From the NCBI GenBank assembly GCA_937885645.1, contig CALABJ010000019.1:1-34950 (forward strand): a DNA stretch of 34,950 nt, given 5' to 3'. Under the pieces are notes generated by a model that had not been told where the DNA came from, did no database searches, and saw nothing but the letters and a program-made list of their open reading frames with translations. A program made the translations under genes and the position numbers. Shown here piece by piece: positions 14,876 through 23,150 of the stretch. Source of the DNA: RGIG4097 sp937885645. GTDB taxonomy: Bacteria; Bacillota; Clostridia; Christensenellales; CAG-917. Position 1 is the first letter of the stretch. Every line of letters begins with the position of its first letter.

Positions 14876-16192
14876 ATGAAAGTATGCAAATTCGGCGGAA
14901 CTTCAATGGCAAACGCCAGCACCATCAAGCGTGTGGTGAACATAATTGAAGATGATCCGTCAAGAAAATATATCGTTGTGTCCGCCCCCGGCAAGCGCAA
15001 TCCCGCAGACGTCAAAGTGACGGACGCTCTTTACGCCTGCTTCAACGAGGTGCAAAAGGCAGGCAACTGTGACAGCACCTTCTTGACAGTGGCAAAGAGA
15101 TTCCACGAAATAGTGAACGAACTGGGTGTTGACGTAGATTTAGACGAAAACCTCAAAGTCATCAAAGAGGGCATTGAGGCATCAAAAACCCCCGACTACG
15201 CCGCATCAAGAGGGGAGTATTTGTCCGCAAAAATCCTTGCTGCAAAACTTGGATTTGACTTTGTTGACGCAGACGAAATCATCAAGTTCAACGACAAAGG
15301 TGAGCTTCTTCTCAACTACTCCTTGGATGCAGTGAAAGCAAAGCTTTCAAAGCTTGACCACGCAGTGATCCCCGGCTTCTACGGCAGTGACACCAACGGC
15401 AAGGTGCACACCTTCTCCCGTGGTGGCTCAGACATCACAGGAGCAATCGTGGCAAGAGCAATGAAAGCAGACGTCTATGAAAACTGGACCGACGTTGACG
15501 GCTTTCTCACCGCCGACCCCCGCATTGTTGACAATCCCACAACAATCACTTGTCTCAGCTATAAGGAACTGAGAGAGTTGTCCTATATGGGGGCAGAGGT
15601 TATGCACCCTGAAAGCATTTTCCCTGTCCACAGTGTAGGCCTGCCCATCAACATCAAAAACACCTTCAATCCTTCACACCCCGGCACTATGATTGTGAAG
15701 ACCGCCGAGCAAGTTGACGGCAACAGTGTCATCACCGGTGTTTCAGGACAAAAGGGTTTCACCATCATCAACATTGAAAAGGATATGATGAACAACGAAA
15801 TCGGCTTTGCTCGCAGAGTGTTGTCCATCCTTGAATACGAGGGCATATCCTTTGAACACGCGCCCAGTGGCATTGACACAATGTCCCTTGTCATACGTGA
15901 CGAATATCTTGTTGGAAAGATGCAAAAGATTTTGCAAAAGATCAAAGAAAGCGTCAATGCCGACAACGTAGAAATCCACAGCGGATTGTCTCTTGTGGCA
16001 ATAGTCGGTCACAATATGGCATCACGTCTTGGCACGGCAGCAACAGCCTTCAAGGCCCTCGCAGACGCCCATATCAACGTACGTATGATTGACCAAGGCT
16101 CAAGCGAACTGAACATCATCGTTGGTGTTGACACCTGCGACTACGAAAAAGCAATCAACGCAATTTATTATGCGTTTGTAAAGGAACAATAA
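14876..16192 (+). CDS. lysC: Aspartate kinase
   Basis: This enzyme phosphorylates aspartate, the entry step to lysine, threonine and methionine. The 438-residue protein opens with KFGGTS (5-10) and has the kinase core with FSRGGSDITGA near 180 and a C-terminal pair of ACT domains (about 300-438) for feedback control. Length and order match the monofunctional class without a fused homoserine dehydrogenase, consistent with a separate hom at 1941. AGGAG precedes the ATG. Two small winged-helix/tail-anchor genes follow closely. Confidence 0.95.
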   Translation: MKVCKFGGTSMANASTIKRVVNIIEDDPSRKYIVVSAPGKRNPADVKVTDALYACFNEVQKAGNCDSTFLTVAKRFHEIVNELGVDVDLDENLKVIKEGIEASKTPDYAASRGEYLSAKILAAKLGFDFVDADEIIKFNDKGELLLNYSLDAVKAKLSKLDHAVIPGFYGSDTNGKVHTFSRGGSDITGAIVARAMKADVYENWTDVDGFLTADPRIVDNPTTITCLSYKELRELSYMGAEVMHPESIFPVHSVGLPINIKNTFNPSHPGTMIVKTAEQVDGNSVITGVSGQKGFTIINIEKDMMNNEIGFARRVLSILEYEGISFEHAPSGIDTMSLVIRDEYLVGKMQKILQKIKESVNADNVEIHSGLSLVAIVGHNMASRLGTAATAFKALADAHINVRMIDQGSSELNIIVGVDTCDYEKAINAIYYAFVKEQ

Positions 16193-16202
16193 GGAGAAAA
16201 TT

Positions 16203-16619
16203 ATGGTTGACGGCGAAGCAAAACTTGTCCTTGACGCACTGCGCAAACTGACAGGAACAGACGGCATCTACAAGGTCATCGAGGCAGAAGAAATCCTTGA
16301 ACTTTTGCCTGTGGAACTGACAAAACTCCAACTTTCATCTGCCATCAGGGATTTGAGAGATAGGGAATATATCAAGGTCAAATATTTCACTCCCGATGAA
16401 TATTGCCTTCTCACAGTTCGCATCATTGAAGATGCGTTGGAGCACACTGATGGTGGTGAAGTCACCGTGTCAACGGTCACCGTTGCGCCCACTGCAGTGG
16501 CTGAACAAGTCAAGCCTGTCTCATCAAAAAAGGCGCTTGCAGCAGCATTCTTTGGAGCATTTCTTGGCGGTGGCATCGTGATGGCGATTGCAATCGTTTT
16601 GCTCAAATTCGTATTTTAA
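16203..16619 (+). CDS. Small winged-helix-like protein with a C-terminal membrane anchor (paralogue 1)
   Basis: The 138-residue protein has an N-terminal region of about 75 residues with a helix-helix-helix-wing pattern (KLVLDALRKLTGTDGIYKVI, then LSSAIRDLRDREYIKVKYF and a beta wing). A Val/Thr/Ala-rich linker (about 80-105) follows, then one membrane span at the very end (about 110-137). It is therefore a tail-anchored, cytoplasm-facing protein. It starts 10 bases after lysC behind AAGGAG and resembles the next gene in size and layout. No family is recognised. DNA binding is plausible for the fold but unproven, since such domains can also bind protein. Confidence 0.75.
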   Translation: MVDGEAKLVLDALRKLTGTDGIYKVIEAEEILELLPVELTKLQLSSAIRDLRDREYIKVKYFTPDEYCLLTVRIIEDALEHTDGGEVTVSTVTVAPTAVAEQVKPVSSKKALAAAFFGAFLGGGIVMAIAIVLLKFVF

Positions 16620-16657
16620 ACTGACAAAAACGCACGTTAAAGTGCTTGTGGTGTACT

Positions 16658-17062
16658 ATGGGAATAAATCTTGAAAGACAGCACGTCTTGACAAAAAAGG
16701 AAAAAAACGTCATGCGCGTCATATATCAAGCGGCGGACAAAAAGAACGGTGTGTGCCTCATTTCACCCATCGAGATTTTTGAAAAACTCCCCCTTGATAT
16801 TGAGTATGAAGAGGAAGAGTTGGACACAATCATGTCAAACCTTGCCATTGACGATTACTTTGACCTCACCCGAAGCGACAAGAAAGGTGAACTGGTTTAC
16901 TGCATCAATATGCGTCAAAAGGGCCTTGCCTTTGCCCGTGTTGAGAGGGCGTTCAAATCCAACGTCACTTTCCGTCTTTTGTTGGCTCTTGCTTGCGGTG
17001 TTTGTTCTGCACTGGCAGCAACGGGGCTCAAGTATCTCATCGAGTATCTCCTCACCAAATAA
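16658..17062 (+). CDS. Small winged-helix-like protein with a C-terminal membrane anchor (paralogue 2)
   Basis: The 134-residue protein has the same plan as its neighbour: an N-terminal helical/winged region (LTKKEKNVMRVIYQAADKKN; then EELDTIMSNLAIDDYFDLTR) that reads like an 'any new or missing step' switch domain, a wing (GELVYCINMRQKG) and a single C-terminal span (about 105-130). Similarity to paralogue 1 is clear in layout and in short phrases (IxEK/ILELLPVEL versus IFEKLPLDI). ATG at 16658 is preferred over the TTG at 16646; neither has a good ribosome binding site. The function is unknown. Confidence 0.7.
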   Translation: MGINLERQHVLTKKEKNVMRVIYQAADKKNGVCLISPIEIFEKLPLDIEYEEEELDTIMSNLAIDDYFDLTRSDKKGELVYCINMRQKGLAFARVERAFKSNVTFRLLLALACGVCSALAATGLKYLIEYLLTK

Positions 17063-17155
17063 AAGCCAATCAGTGGCAAAACTATACTAGCAAATTCAAC
17101 GGTAATTAAACACAACGCAATTCAAAAACACAACAAATGACCTGTGGTCAATGAT

Positions 17156-19111
17156 ATGAAGTTTCAACTTGTTTCGTCATACAAACCTTGTGGCGACCAA
17201 CCACAAGCAATCGAGTCCTTGGCAGAAGGTCTTGAAAACGGTTTTTCCACACAAGTGCTCCTTGGAGTCACAGGCAGTGGAAAAACTTTTACTATGGCAA
17301 ACGTCATTGAAAAGGTGCAACGTCCTGCACTGGTCATTGCTCACAACAAGACGTTGGCGGCTCAACTTTGCAACGAGTTTAGGGAGTTTTTCCCTCACAA
17401 CAGAGTTGAGTTTTTTGTTTCTTACTACGACTATTATCAACCCGAAGCATACATCCCTCGGTCAGACACCTACATCGAAAAGGAACTTGAAATCAACGAC
17501 GAGATTGACAAACTCCGTCACTCCGCAACAAGTTCACTTTGTGAAAGAAAGGACGTCATCGTGGTGGCATCAGTCAGTTGCATTTACGGACTAGGCGCGC
17601 CCCTTGATTACTATTCACAAGCCATATCTTTGCGTGAAGGCGACGAGGTTGACAGAGATGATTTGCTCCGCAAATTGGTTGACATACAGTATAAACGCGC
17701 GGACTTTGACTTTGTCCGTTCCACCTTCCGTGTCCGCGGTGATGTTGTGGACATTTTCCCTGCCAGCAACAGTGAAGTGGCAATACGAGTGGAGTTTTTT
17801 GGAGACACCATTGACCGTATAAGTGAAATTGACGCAGTCACAAGCAAAGTCCTCCATGACCTGAAACACACCAATATTTTCCCTGCAAGCCACTACGTTG
17901 TCGGCGGTGAAAAGGAAGAGATTTTTGCCCAGATACTTCGTGACAAGCAAAAGCAAGTGGAGTTTTTTGAGGTAAACAACAAACTCATCGAGGCGCAACG
18001 CATTGAAGAGCGTGTCAACTACGACGTTGAAATGATGAGAGAGATGGGCTACTGCACGGGCATTGAAAACTACTCTCGCTATTTTGACGGCAGAGAGATA
18101 GGTCAACCCCCATACACCCTCCTCGACTTCTTCCCGAAGGACTTCGTGGTGTTTGTTGACGAAAGCCATATGACACTCCCTCAAATAAGAGGCATGTTCA
18201 ATGGTGACAGAGCAAGAAAGAAAAACCTTGTGGACTATGGTTTCCGCCTTCCTGCCGCTTACGACAATCGTCCCTTGGAGTTTGGCGAGTTTGACAGCAG
18301 AATCCGTCAAATGGTCTGCGTCAGCGCAACCCCCGCCCAGTTTGAACTTGACAGAGCCGACAACGTGGCAGAGCAGATTATCCGCCCCACAGGACTCCTT
18401 GACCCCGAGATATTCGTCCGCCCCGTAGAAGGTCAAATCGACGACCTCATCGGGGAGATAAACAAGGTGGTTGAAGCAAAGGGCAGAGTGCTTGTGACCA
18501 CCCTCACAAAGAAGATGGCAGAAAACCTCACCGACTACCTGAAAGAGGTGGGCATAAGGGTGAGATATATGCACTCAGACATCGACACCTTAGAGCGTAT
18601 TGAAATCATCGGTGGACTAAGAGAAGGTCAGTTTGACGTACTGGTTGGCATCAACCTTCTTAGAGAAGGTCTTGATATTCCCGAGGTGCAACTTGTTGCC
18701 ATACTTGACGCGGACAAGGAAGGCTTCCTGAGAAGCGAGCAAGCCCTCATACAAACTGTTGGACGTGCCGCAAGAAACGACAAGAGCAAGGTGATAATGT
18801 ACGCTGATACCGTGACCGACAGTATGCGCAGAGCCATTGACGAAACCAACAGAAGAAGACGCATACAACAGGACTACAACACCGCTCACGGCATAGTGCC
18901 AAAGACTGTTGAAAGGCAGTTCAAAAACTCCCTTGAAATCACCAAAAAGAAGGTTAAAGACGACATTTTGTCACATAAAGACCTTGTAAGTGAAATTGAA
19001 CGACTTAAAGGACTGATGAAAGTGGCATCAAGTGACCTTGATTTTGAAAGGGCAATCAAACTCCGTGACGAAATAAATGAATTGAAAAAACAACTGCACA
19101 AGTTCAAGTGA
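17156..19111 (+). CDS. uvrB: Excinuclease ABC subunit B
   Basis: UvrB is the damage-verifying helicase-like subunit of nucleotide excision repair. The 651-residue product has FQLVSSYKPCGDQPQAIE at the N-terminus, Walker A GVTGSGKT, the beta-hairpin region rich in Tyr (FVSYYDYYQPEAY), helicase motifs (VDESH; QTVGRAARN) and a C-terminal UVR domain (DLDFERAIKLRDEINELKK) that contacts UvrA/UvrC. ATG at 17156 matches family N-termini; a GTG four codons earlier is possible. Neither has a clear ribosome binding site and no LexA box (GAAC-N4-GTTC) is seen in the 93 bases upstream. uvrA starts two bases after the stop. Confidence 0.97.
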   Translation: MKFQLVSSYKPCGDQPQAIESLAEGLENGFSTQVLLGVTGSGKTFTMANVIEKVQRPALVIAHNKTLAAQLCNEFREFFPHNRVEFFVSYYDYYQPEAYIPRSDTYIEKELEINDEIDKLRHSATSSLCERKDVIVVASVSCIYGLGAPLDYYSQAISLREGDEVDRDDLLRKLVDIQYKRADFDFVRSTFRVRGDVVDIFPASNSEVAIRVEFFGDTIDRISEIDAVTSKVLHDLKHTNIFPASHYVVGGEKEEIFAQILRDKQKQVEFFEVNNKLIEAQRIEERVNYDVEMMREMGYCTGIENYSRYFDGREIGQPPYTLLDFFPKDFVVFVDESHMTLPQIRGMFNGDRARKKNLVDYGFRLPAAYDNRPLEFGEFDSRIRQMVCVSATPAQFELDRADNVAEQIIRPTGLLDPEIFVRPVEGQIDDLIGEINKVVEAKGRVLVTTLTKKMAENLTDYLKEVGIRVRYMHSDIDTLERIEIIGGLREGQFDVLVGINLLREGLDIPEVQLVAILDADKEGFLRSEQALIQTVGRAARNDKSKVIMYADTVTDSMRRAIDETNRRRRIQQDYNTAHGIVPKTVERQFKNSLEITKKKVKDDILSHKDLVSEIERLKGLMKVASSDLDFERAIKLRDEINELKKQLHKFK

Positions 19112-19112
19112 T

Positions 19113-21923
19113 ATGAAAGAAATTTTTGTAAAAGGCGCAAAAGAGAACAACCTGAAAAACGTTGACCTCACAATCCCCCGCGACAAGTTCGTGGTGTTTT
19201 CCGGTTTGTCCGGATCGGGCAAGTCCTCTCTTGCATTTGACACCATTTTTGCAGAGGGACAAAGGAAGTATATGGAGAGTTTGTCTTCATACGCACGCAT
19301 GTTCCTAGGTCAAATGCAAAAGCCCGATGTCGAGTATATCGAGGGGCTTTCCCCTGCGGTGTCAATCGACCAAAAGACCACCTCAAAAAACCCTCGTTCA
19401 ACAGTGGGTACAGTGACGGAAATCTACGACTATCTCCGCTTGCTTTTTGCCCGTATCGGCAAGCCTCATTGCCCCAAGTGTGGCAGAGAAATCGAGCGTC
19501 AAACCGTTGACCAAATCACCGACAAAATCATGGCGCACACAGGAGTGAAAACCCTCATCGTTGCACCTATGGTTAGGGGCAGAAAGGGTGAATACAAAAA
19601 GGAACTTGAGCAACTGAAACGTGCCGGCTACGTCCGTGTGAGAGTGGACGGCGTCAGTTATACCCTTGACGAAGAAATCGTCCTTGACAAAAACGTTAAG
19701 CACGAAATCGGCGTCATCATTGACAGACTTGTCATAAAAGACGGCGTTCAAAGACGTGTCAGCGAAGCCGTTGAAAATGCAATCAAACTGGCAGACGGGC
19801 TTGTGGTTGCGGACTATGACGGCGATGACGTCATGTACTCCACAAAATACGCTTGCCCCGACTGCGAACTGAGCTTTGAGGAACTGACTCCTCGTCTTTT
19901 CTCTTTCAACAACCCTTATGGCGCTTGCCCTCATTGTACAGGTCTTGGCTTCACCCAAGAGATTGACCCCGAACTTCTCATCCGTGATAGAAATCTGTCC
20001 TTGCGTGAAGGGGGCATAAAGGCAAGTGGTTGGTTTATTGACACCTCAAAGATGGTTTCAAACGAGTTCAAAGCCCTTGCAAAAGCCTACGGCTTTTCCT
20101 TGGACACTCCCGTGAAGGATTTGCCCGAAAAGGTGCTCAACTTGATTTTTTACGGCAACGATGGTGACAGAATCCCTATGGAATACAACAGCCGCAGTTT
20201 CTCAGGCACTTTCCACGTGGCCTATGAAGGCATCGTCAACAACCTTGAAAGAAGATACCGTGAGACCAACAGCGATATGGTCAAGGGCGAAATCGCAAGA
20301 TATATGCGTGACGTACCCTGCACAGTGTGCCACGGCAAACGTTTGAAGCCTGAAGCCCTTGCAGTCACCATAGGCGGACTGAATATATACGATATGTGCG
20401 AATTGTCCGTGACAAATATGGACAAATTCATCGGCTCACTCACCTTGACCGAAACAGAAGAAATGATTGCCCGCCGTATTCTTAAGGAAATACACGCGCG
20501 CCTCAACTTCCTCATCAACGTAGGCCTTGGCTATCTCACCTTGAGCCGTTCAGCATCAACCCTCAGCGGTGGTGAAAGCCAACGTATACGTCTTGCAACC
20601 CAAATTGGAAGTGGATTGACAGGGGTGTTGTATATCCTTGACGAACCCAGCATTGGTCTGCACCAAAGGGATAACCAAAAACTGCTGAAATCCTTGAAAG
20701 GACTTCGTGACCTTGGCAACACTCTCATCGTTGTTGAACACGATGAAGAGACCTTGCGTGAAGCGGACTATATCGTAGATATAGGCCCCGGCGCAGGCGT
20801 CCACGGTGGTGAAGTTGTGGCAGAGGGCACGGTTGATGAAATCATTGCTTGCCCGGACAGCATAACAGGCAAATATTTGTCAGGGGAATACGCCATAAAT
20901 CTGCCCCTTGCAAGACGTCCTATTGATGACAGATTTATATTGGTCAAGGGCGCAAAACAAAACAATCTGAAAAACATTGACGTCAAATTCCCCATAGGTG
21001 TTTTCACTGCAGTGACCGGTGTCAGCGGAAGCGGAAAATCATCACTTGTCAACGAGATTTTGTATCCTGCCTTGTCCAACAAACTTATGCACAGCCGTCT
21101 GTACGAGGGCAAATATGACAGCATAGAAGGTGACGAGCACCTTGACAAAGTCATCTGCATAGACCAAAGCCCCATAGGCAGAACACCTCGTTCAAACCCT
21201 GCAACCTACACTGGTGTGTTTGGACCTATCCGCGAATTGTTTGCCTCTCTCCCCGACGCGAAATCAAGAGGCTACACCGCAGGCAGATTCTCCTTCAACG
21301 TGGCAGGAGGCAGATGCGAGCACTGCTCAGGTGACGGCATCATCCAAATTGAAATGCACTTCCTTCCCGACATCTACATCCCCTGCGAAGTGTGCAAGGG
21401 CGCAAGATACAATCGTGAAACCCTTGAAGTGAAATACAAGGGCAAATCCATTGGGGACGTCCTTGAAATGACCGTTGAAGAGGCCTTGGAGTTTTTCAAA
21501 AACGTGCCCAAAATCAAGTCAAAGATTCAAACCCTCTACGACGTAGGTTTGGGATATATCAAGCTTGGACAATCCTCAACCACCTTGTCTGGTGGTGAAG
21601 CACAAAGAGTGAAACTTGCCACCGAGCTTTCAAAACGTAGCACAGGCAAGACAATTTATATCCTTGATGAGCCCACAACAGGTCTTCACACCCATGACGT
21701 GGCAAGACTTCTTGAAATCCTTGGTCGTCTTGCAGACGGCGGAAACACAGTTGTAGTCATCGAGCACAATCTTGACGTCATAAAGATGGCGGACTACGTC
21801 ATCGACCTTGGCCCCGAAGGCGGAGACGGCGGTGGCACGATTGTTGCAACAGGCACACCCGAAGAAGTGGCGGAAAACAAAAACAGCGCAACCGGTGAGT
21901 TTTTGAAAAAGGTGTTGAAATAA
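19113..21923 (+). CDS. uvrA: Excinuclease ABC subunit A
   Basis: UvrA is the damage sensor that loads UvrB onto DNA. The 936-residue protein has two ABC ATPase modules with GLSGSGKSS and GVSGSGKSS Walker A motifs, two signature motifs (LSGGESQRIRLATQ; LSGGEAQRVKLA), and the three zinc modules with CPKC, CPDC...CPHC and CEHC...CEVC. The size is normal and the frame intact. It follows uvrB by one base and ends at an intrinsic terminator, so uvrBA is the transcription unit; uvrC is not in the window. Confidence 0.98.
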   Translation: MKEIFVKGAKENNLKNVDLTIPRDKFVVFSGLSGSGKSSLAFDTIFAEGQRKYMESLSSYARMFLGQMQKPDVEYIEGLSPAVSIDQKTTSKNPRSTVGTVTEIYDYLRLLFARIGKPHCPKCGREIERQTVDQITDKIMAHTGVKTLIVAPMVRGRKGEYKKELEQLKRAGYVRVRVDGVSYTLDEEIVLDKNVKHEIGVIIDRLVIKDGVQRRVSEAVENAIKLADGLVVADYDGDDVMYSTKYACPDCELSFEELTPRLFSFNNPYGACPHCTGLGFTQEIDPELLIRDRNLSLREGGIKASGWFIDTSKMVSNEFKALAKAYGFSLDTPVKDLPEKVLNLIFYGNDGDRIPMEYNSRSFSGTFHVAYEGIVNNLERRYRETNSDMVKGEIARYMRDVPCTVCHGKRLKPEALAVTIGGLNIYDMCELSVTNMDKFIGSLTLTETEEMIARRILKEIHARLNFLINVGLGYLTLSRSASTLSGGESQRIRLATQIGSGLTGVLYILDEPSIGLHQRDNQKLLKSLKGLRDLGNTLIVVEHDEETLREADYIVDIGPGAGVHGGEVVAEGTVDEIIACPDSITGKYLSGEYAINLPLARRPIDDRFILVKGAKQNNLKNIDVKFPIGVFTAVTGVSGSGKSSLVNEILYPALSNKLMHSRLYEGKYDSIEGDEHLDKVICIDQSPIGRTPRSNPATYTGVFGPIRELFASLPDAKSRGYTAGRFSFNVAGGRCEHCSGDGIIQIEMHFLPDIYIPCEVCKGARYNRETLEVKYKGKSIGDVLEMTVEEALEFFKNVPKIKSKIQTLYDVGLGYIKLGQSSTTLSGGEAQRVKLATELSKRSTGKTIYILDEPTTGLHTHDVARLLEILGRLADGGNTVVVIEHNLDVIKMADYVIDLGPEGGDGGGTIVATGTPEEVAENKNSATGEFLKKVLK

Positions 21924-21951
21924 CACTAAACACGAATTGAATACCAAATCA

Positions 21952-21982
21952 AAAAGCGGAGCACGAAATGTGTTCCGCTTTT
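21952..21982 (+). terminator. Intrinsic terminator of uvrBA
   Basis: A 13-base-pair stem (21952-21964 with 21970-21982, one G-T pair, loop GAAAT) ends in TTTT. It follows the uvrA stop by about 30 bases. Confidence 0.82.
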
Positions 21983-22056
21983 AATTCGCCGTGGAAAAAA
22001 ACTAAAAACCAAAAAACCACGACAGTTGGGAGTAAATTTAGAAATTGCTGTGATGG

Positions 22057-22269
22057 TCAGTAATTTCTTCTGCCGATGAGATAGTCCACCGACACACCAA
22101 AATAGATGCTGAGTTCAATCAAAATGTCAAAACTAGGCTGATTTCTGCCGACTTCCCAGCCAGAAACGGCGGATTTTGTCACTTTCAAGTGCTCGGCAAG
22201 GTCGCTTTGTTTGATGTTCTTTTCTTGTCTGAGTGATTTCAGTCTTTCAGGAAAACAGGTGTGAAGCAT
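22057..22269 (-). CDS. XRE-family helix-turn-helix repressor
   Basis: The 70-residue protein is a single HTH_3 (Cro/C1) domain: ERLKSLRQEKNIKQSDLAEH, then the recognition turn LKVTKSAVSGWEVGRNQPS and a closing YFGVSVDYLIGR. It should bind DNA as a dimer. ATG at 22269 follows GGAGG; an upstream in-frame ATG at 22305 would start within the promoter and is rejected. Two 13-base palindromic sites lie on its own promoter, so negative autoregulation is likely. It is divergent from a MarR gene. Confidence 0.88.
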   Translation of the reverse strand: MLHTCFPERLKSLRQEKNIKQSDLAEHLKVTKSAVSGWEVGRNQPSFDILIELSIYFGVSVDYLIGRRNY

Positions 22270-22293
22270 ATATCCCTCCGCATTTATGTGACA

Positions 22294-22322
22294 AGTATAA
22301 TACACGGAAAGTGTTTTGTCAA
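22294..22322 (-). promoter_or_regulatory. Promoter of the XRE repressor gene
   Basis: On the minus strand TTGACA (22322-22317) and TATACT (22299-22294) are exactly 17 bases apart, an almost perfect sigma-A promoter with a leader of about 18 bases. Confidence 0.85.
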
Positions 22323-22337
22323 TAACACGGAGCGTGT
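22302..22337. promoter_or_regulatory. Pair of operator-like palindromes over the XRE promoter
   Basis: ACACGGAAAGTGT (22302-22314) and ACACGGAGCGTGT (22325-22337) are imperfect palindromes of the form ACACG-N3-(C/A)GTGT, repeated 23 bases apart, about two DNA turns. The first lies in the spacer between -10 and -35 and the second begins just beyond the -35 box. This is the expected arrangement for dimer binding and autorepression by the adjacent XRE protein. Confidence 0.6.
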
Positions 22338-22458
22338 TTTTTCAAAAAATATCAAAAATTATTTTAAGATTGCTGAAACGTATACAAAAACATTTGTCGC
22401 ACCATAGTCAAACCACAAAAAGACAAAAGAGGCGGTGAAACAAACAAATCGTTCAAAG

Positions 22459-22480
22459 TGTAAACTATTTATTGTTTACA
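22459..22480. promoter_or_regulatory. Inverted repeat upstream of the MarR promoter
   Basis: TGTAAAC (22459-22465) and GTTTACA (22474-22480) form a perfect seven-base inverted repeat with eight-base spacing, ending two bases before the -35 box. It is a candidate operator for the MarR protein. Confidence 0.5.
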
Positions 22481-22482
22481 TA

Positions 22483-22511
22483 TTGACTTTAAATGGTTAA
22501 TTGAGTATACT
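22483..22511 (+). promoter_or_regulatory. Promoter of the MarR gene, implying a leaderless mRNA
   Basis: TTGACT (22483-22488) and TATACT (22506-22511) are 17 bases apart. The ATG at 22518 is seven bases past the -10 box, where transcription should start. Confidence 0.75.
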
Positions 22512-22517
22512 ATTTGT

Positions 22518-22952
22518 ATGGAAATGTTTGATTTTAGAAATGCGGCATATTATTTTGCCAGTTATAAAAAACTTGAAAAGGCGTACACCGACTTTCAGCT
22601 GAACGCCCTTGACGACTACGACCTTTCTCCCAACGAGATTGCAGTCCTCAGTTGTTTAGGACAAATCAACACCGCCAGCGAAATTGCTTTGCACACAGAC
22701 GTCAGCAAGGCACTTGTTTCACGCAGTGTCAAATTCCTAAAGGAAAAGGGGTATATCACCACTACAGTGTCCGATGAAGACAAGAGAGAGCAATATCTTG
22801 CCCTCACCGAGGAAGGACAAAAGATAGCCCTGCTCATTGACGAAGCCAACCGCAGATTTTTTGCTACAGCATTTGCCAACTTTGAAGACACCGAAAAGAA
22901 GGTGCTGAACGCCCTCCTCAAAATGATGATGCGCAACCTTGACATTGACTAG
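22518..22952 (+). CDS. MarR-family transcriptional regulator
   Basis: The 144-residue protein has the MarR winged-helix fold: LSPNEIAVLSCLGQINTASEIALHTDVSKALVSRSVKFLKEKGYI followed by the wing DKREQYLALTEEGQK, with terminal helices for dimerisation. Such proteins are repressors released by small ligands. No Shine-Dalgarno sequence precedes the ATG and the promoter places the start point at or next to the start codon. No transporter or detoxification gene is directly linked. The next gene, a secreted protease, has its own strong promoter. Confidence 0.9.
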   Translation: MEMFDFRNAAYYFASYKKLEKAYTDFQLNALDDYDLSPNEIAVLSCLGQINTASEIALHTDVSKALVSRSVKFLKEKGYITTTVSDEDKREQYLALTEEGQKIALLIDEANRRFFATAFANFEDTEKKVLNALLKMMMRNLDID

Positions 22953-23038
22953 TTGAGGACGTGGCTTACTAATAAGGATATATATTCCTATATTAAGGCA
23001 ATAAAATCAACAAAAAACCAAATTATAAAACGCAACAA

Positions 23039-23068
23039 AAAACACCGAGCCATCGGTGTTTTATTTTT
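23039..23068 (+). terminator. Intrinsic terminator of the MarR gene
   Basis: AAAACACCGA (23039-23048) pairs with TCGGTGTTTT (23053-23062) around loop GCCA and is followed by ATTTTT. Confidence 0.82.
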
Positions 23069-23101
23069 ATTGTTTGGCAACTGCCTCAATATTATCTAAT
23101 A

Positions 23102-23130
23102 TTGACAAGGATATTTGCCAATGATATAAT
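23102..23130 (+). promoter_or_regulatory. Consensus sigma-A promoter of the protease gene
   Basis: A perfect TTGACA (23102-23107), 17-base spacer and perfect TATAAT (23125-23130). The leader is about 14 bases and contains GGAGGTG. This is the strongest promoter seen in the window. Confidence 0.88.
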
Positions 23131-23150
23131 GCAATCAATGGAGGTGTGAT

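Noticed and set aside
17063..17155. LexA/SOS box upstream of uvrB
   Set aside because: No GAAC-N4-GTTC or close variant was found in the upstream gap.
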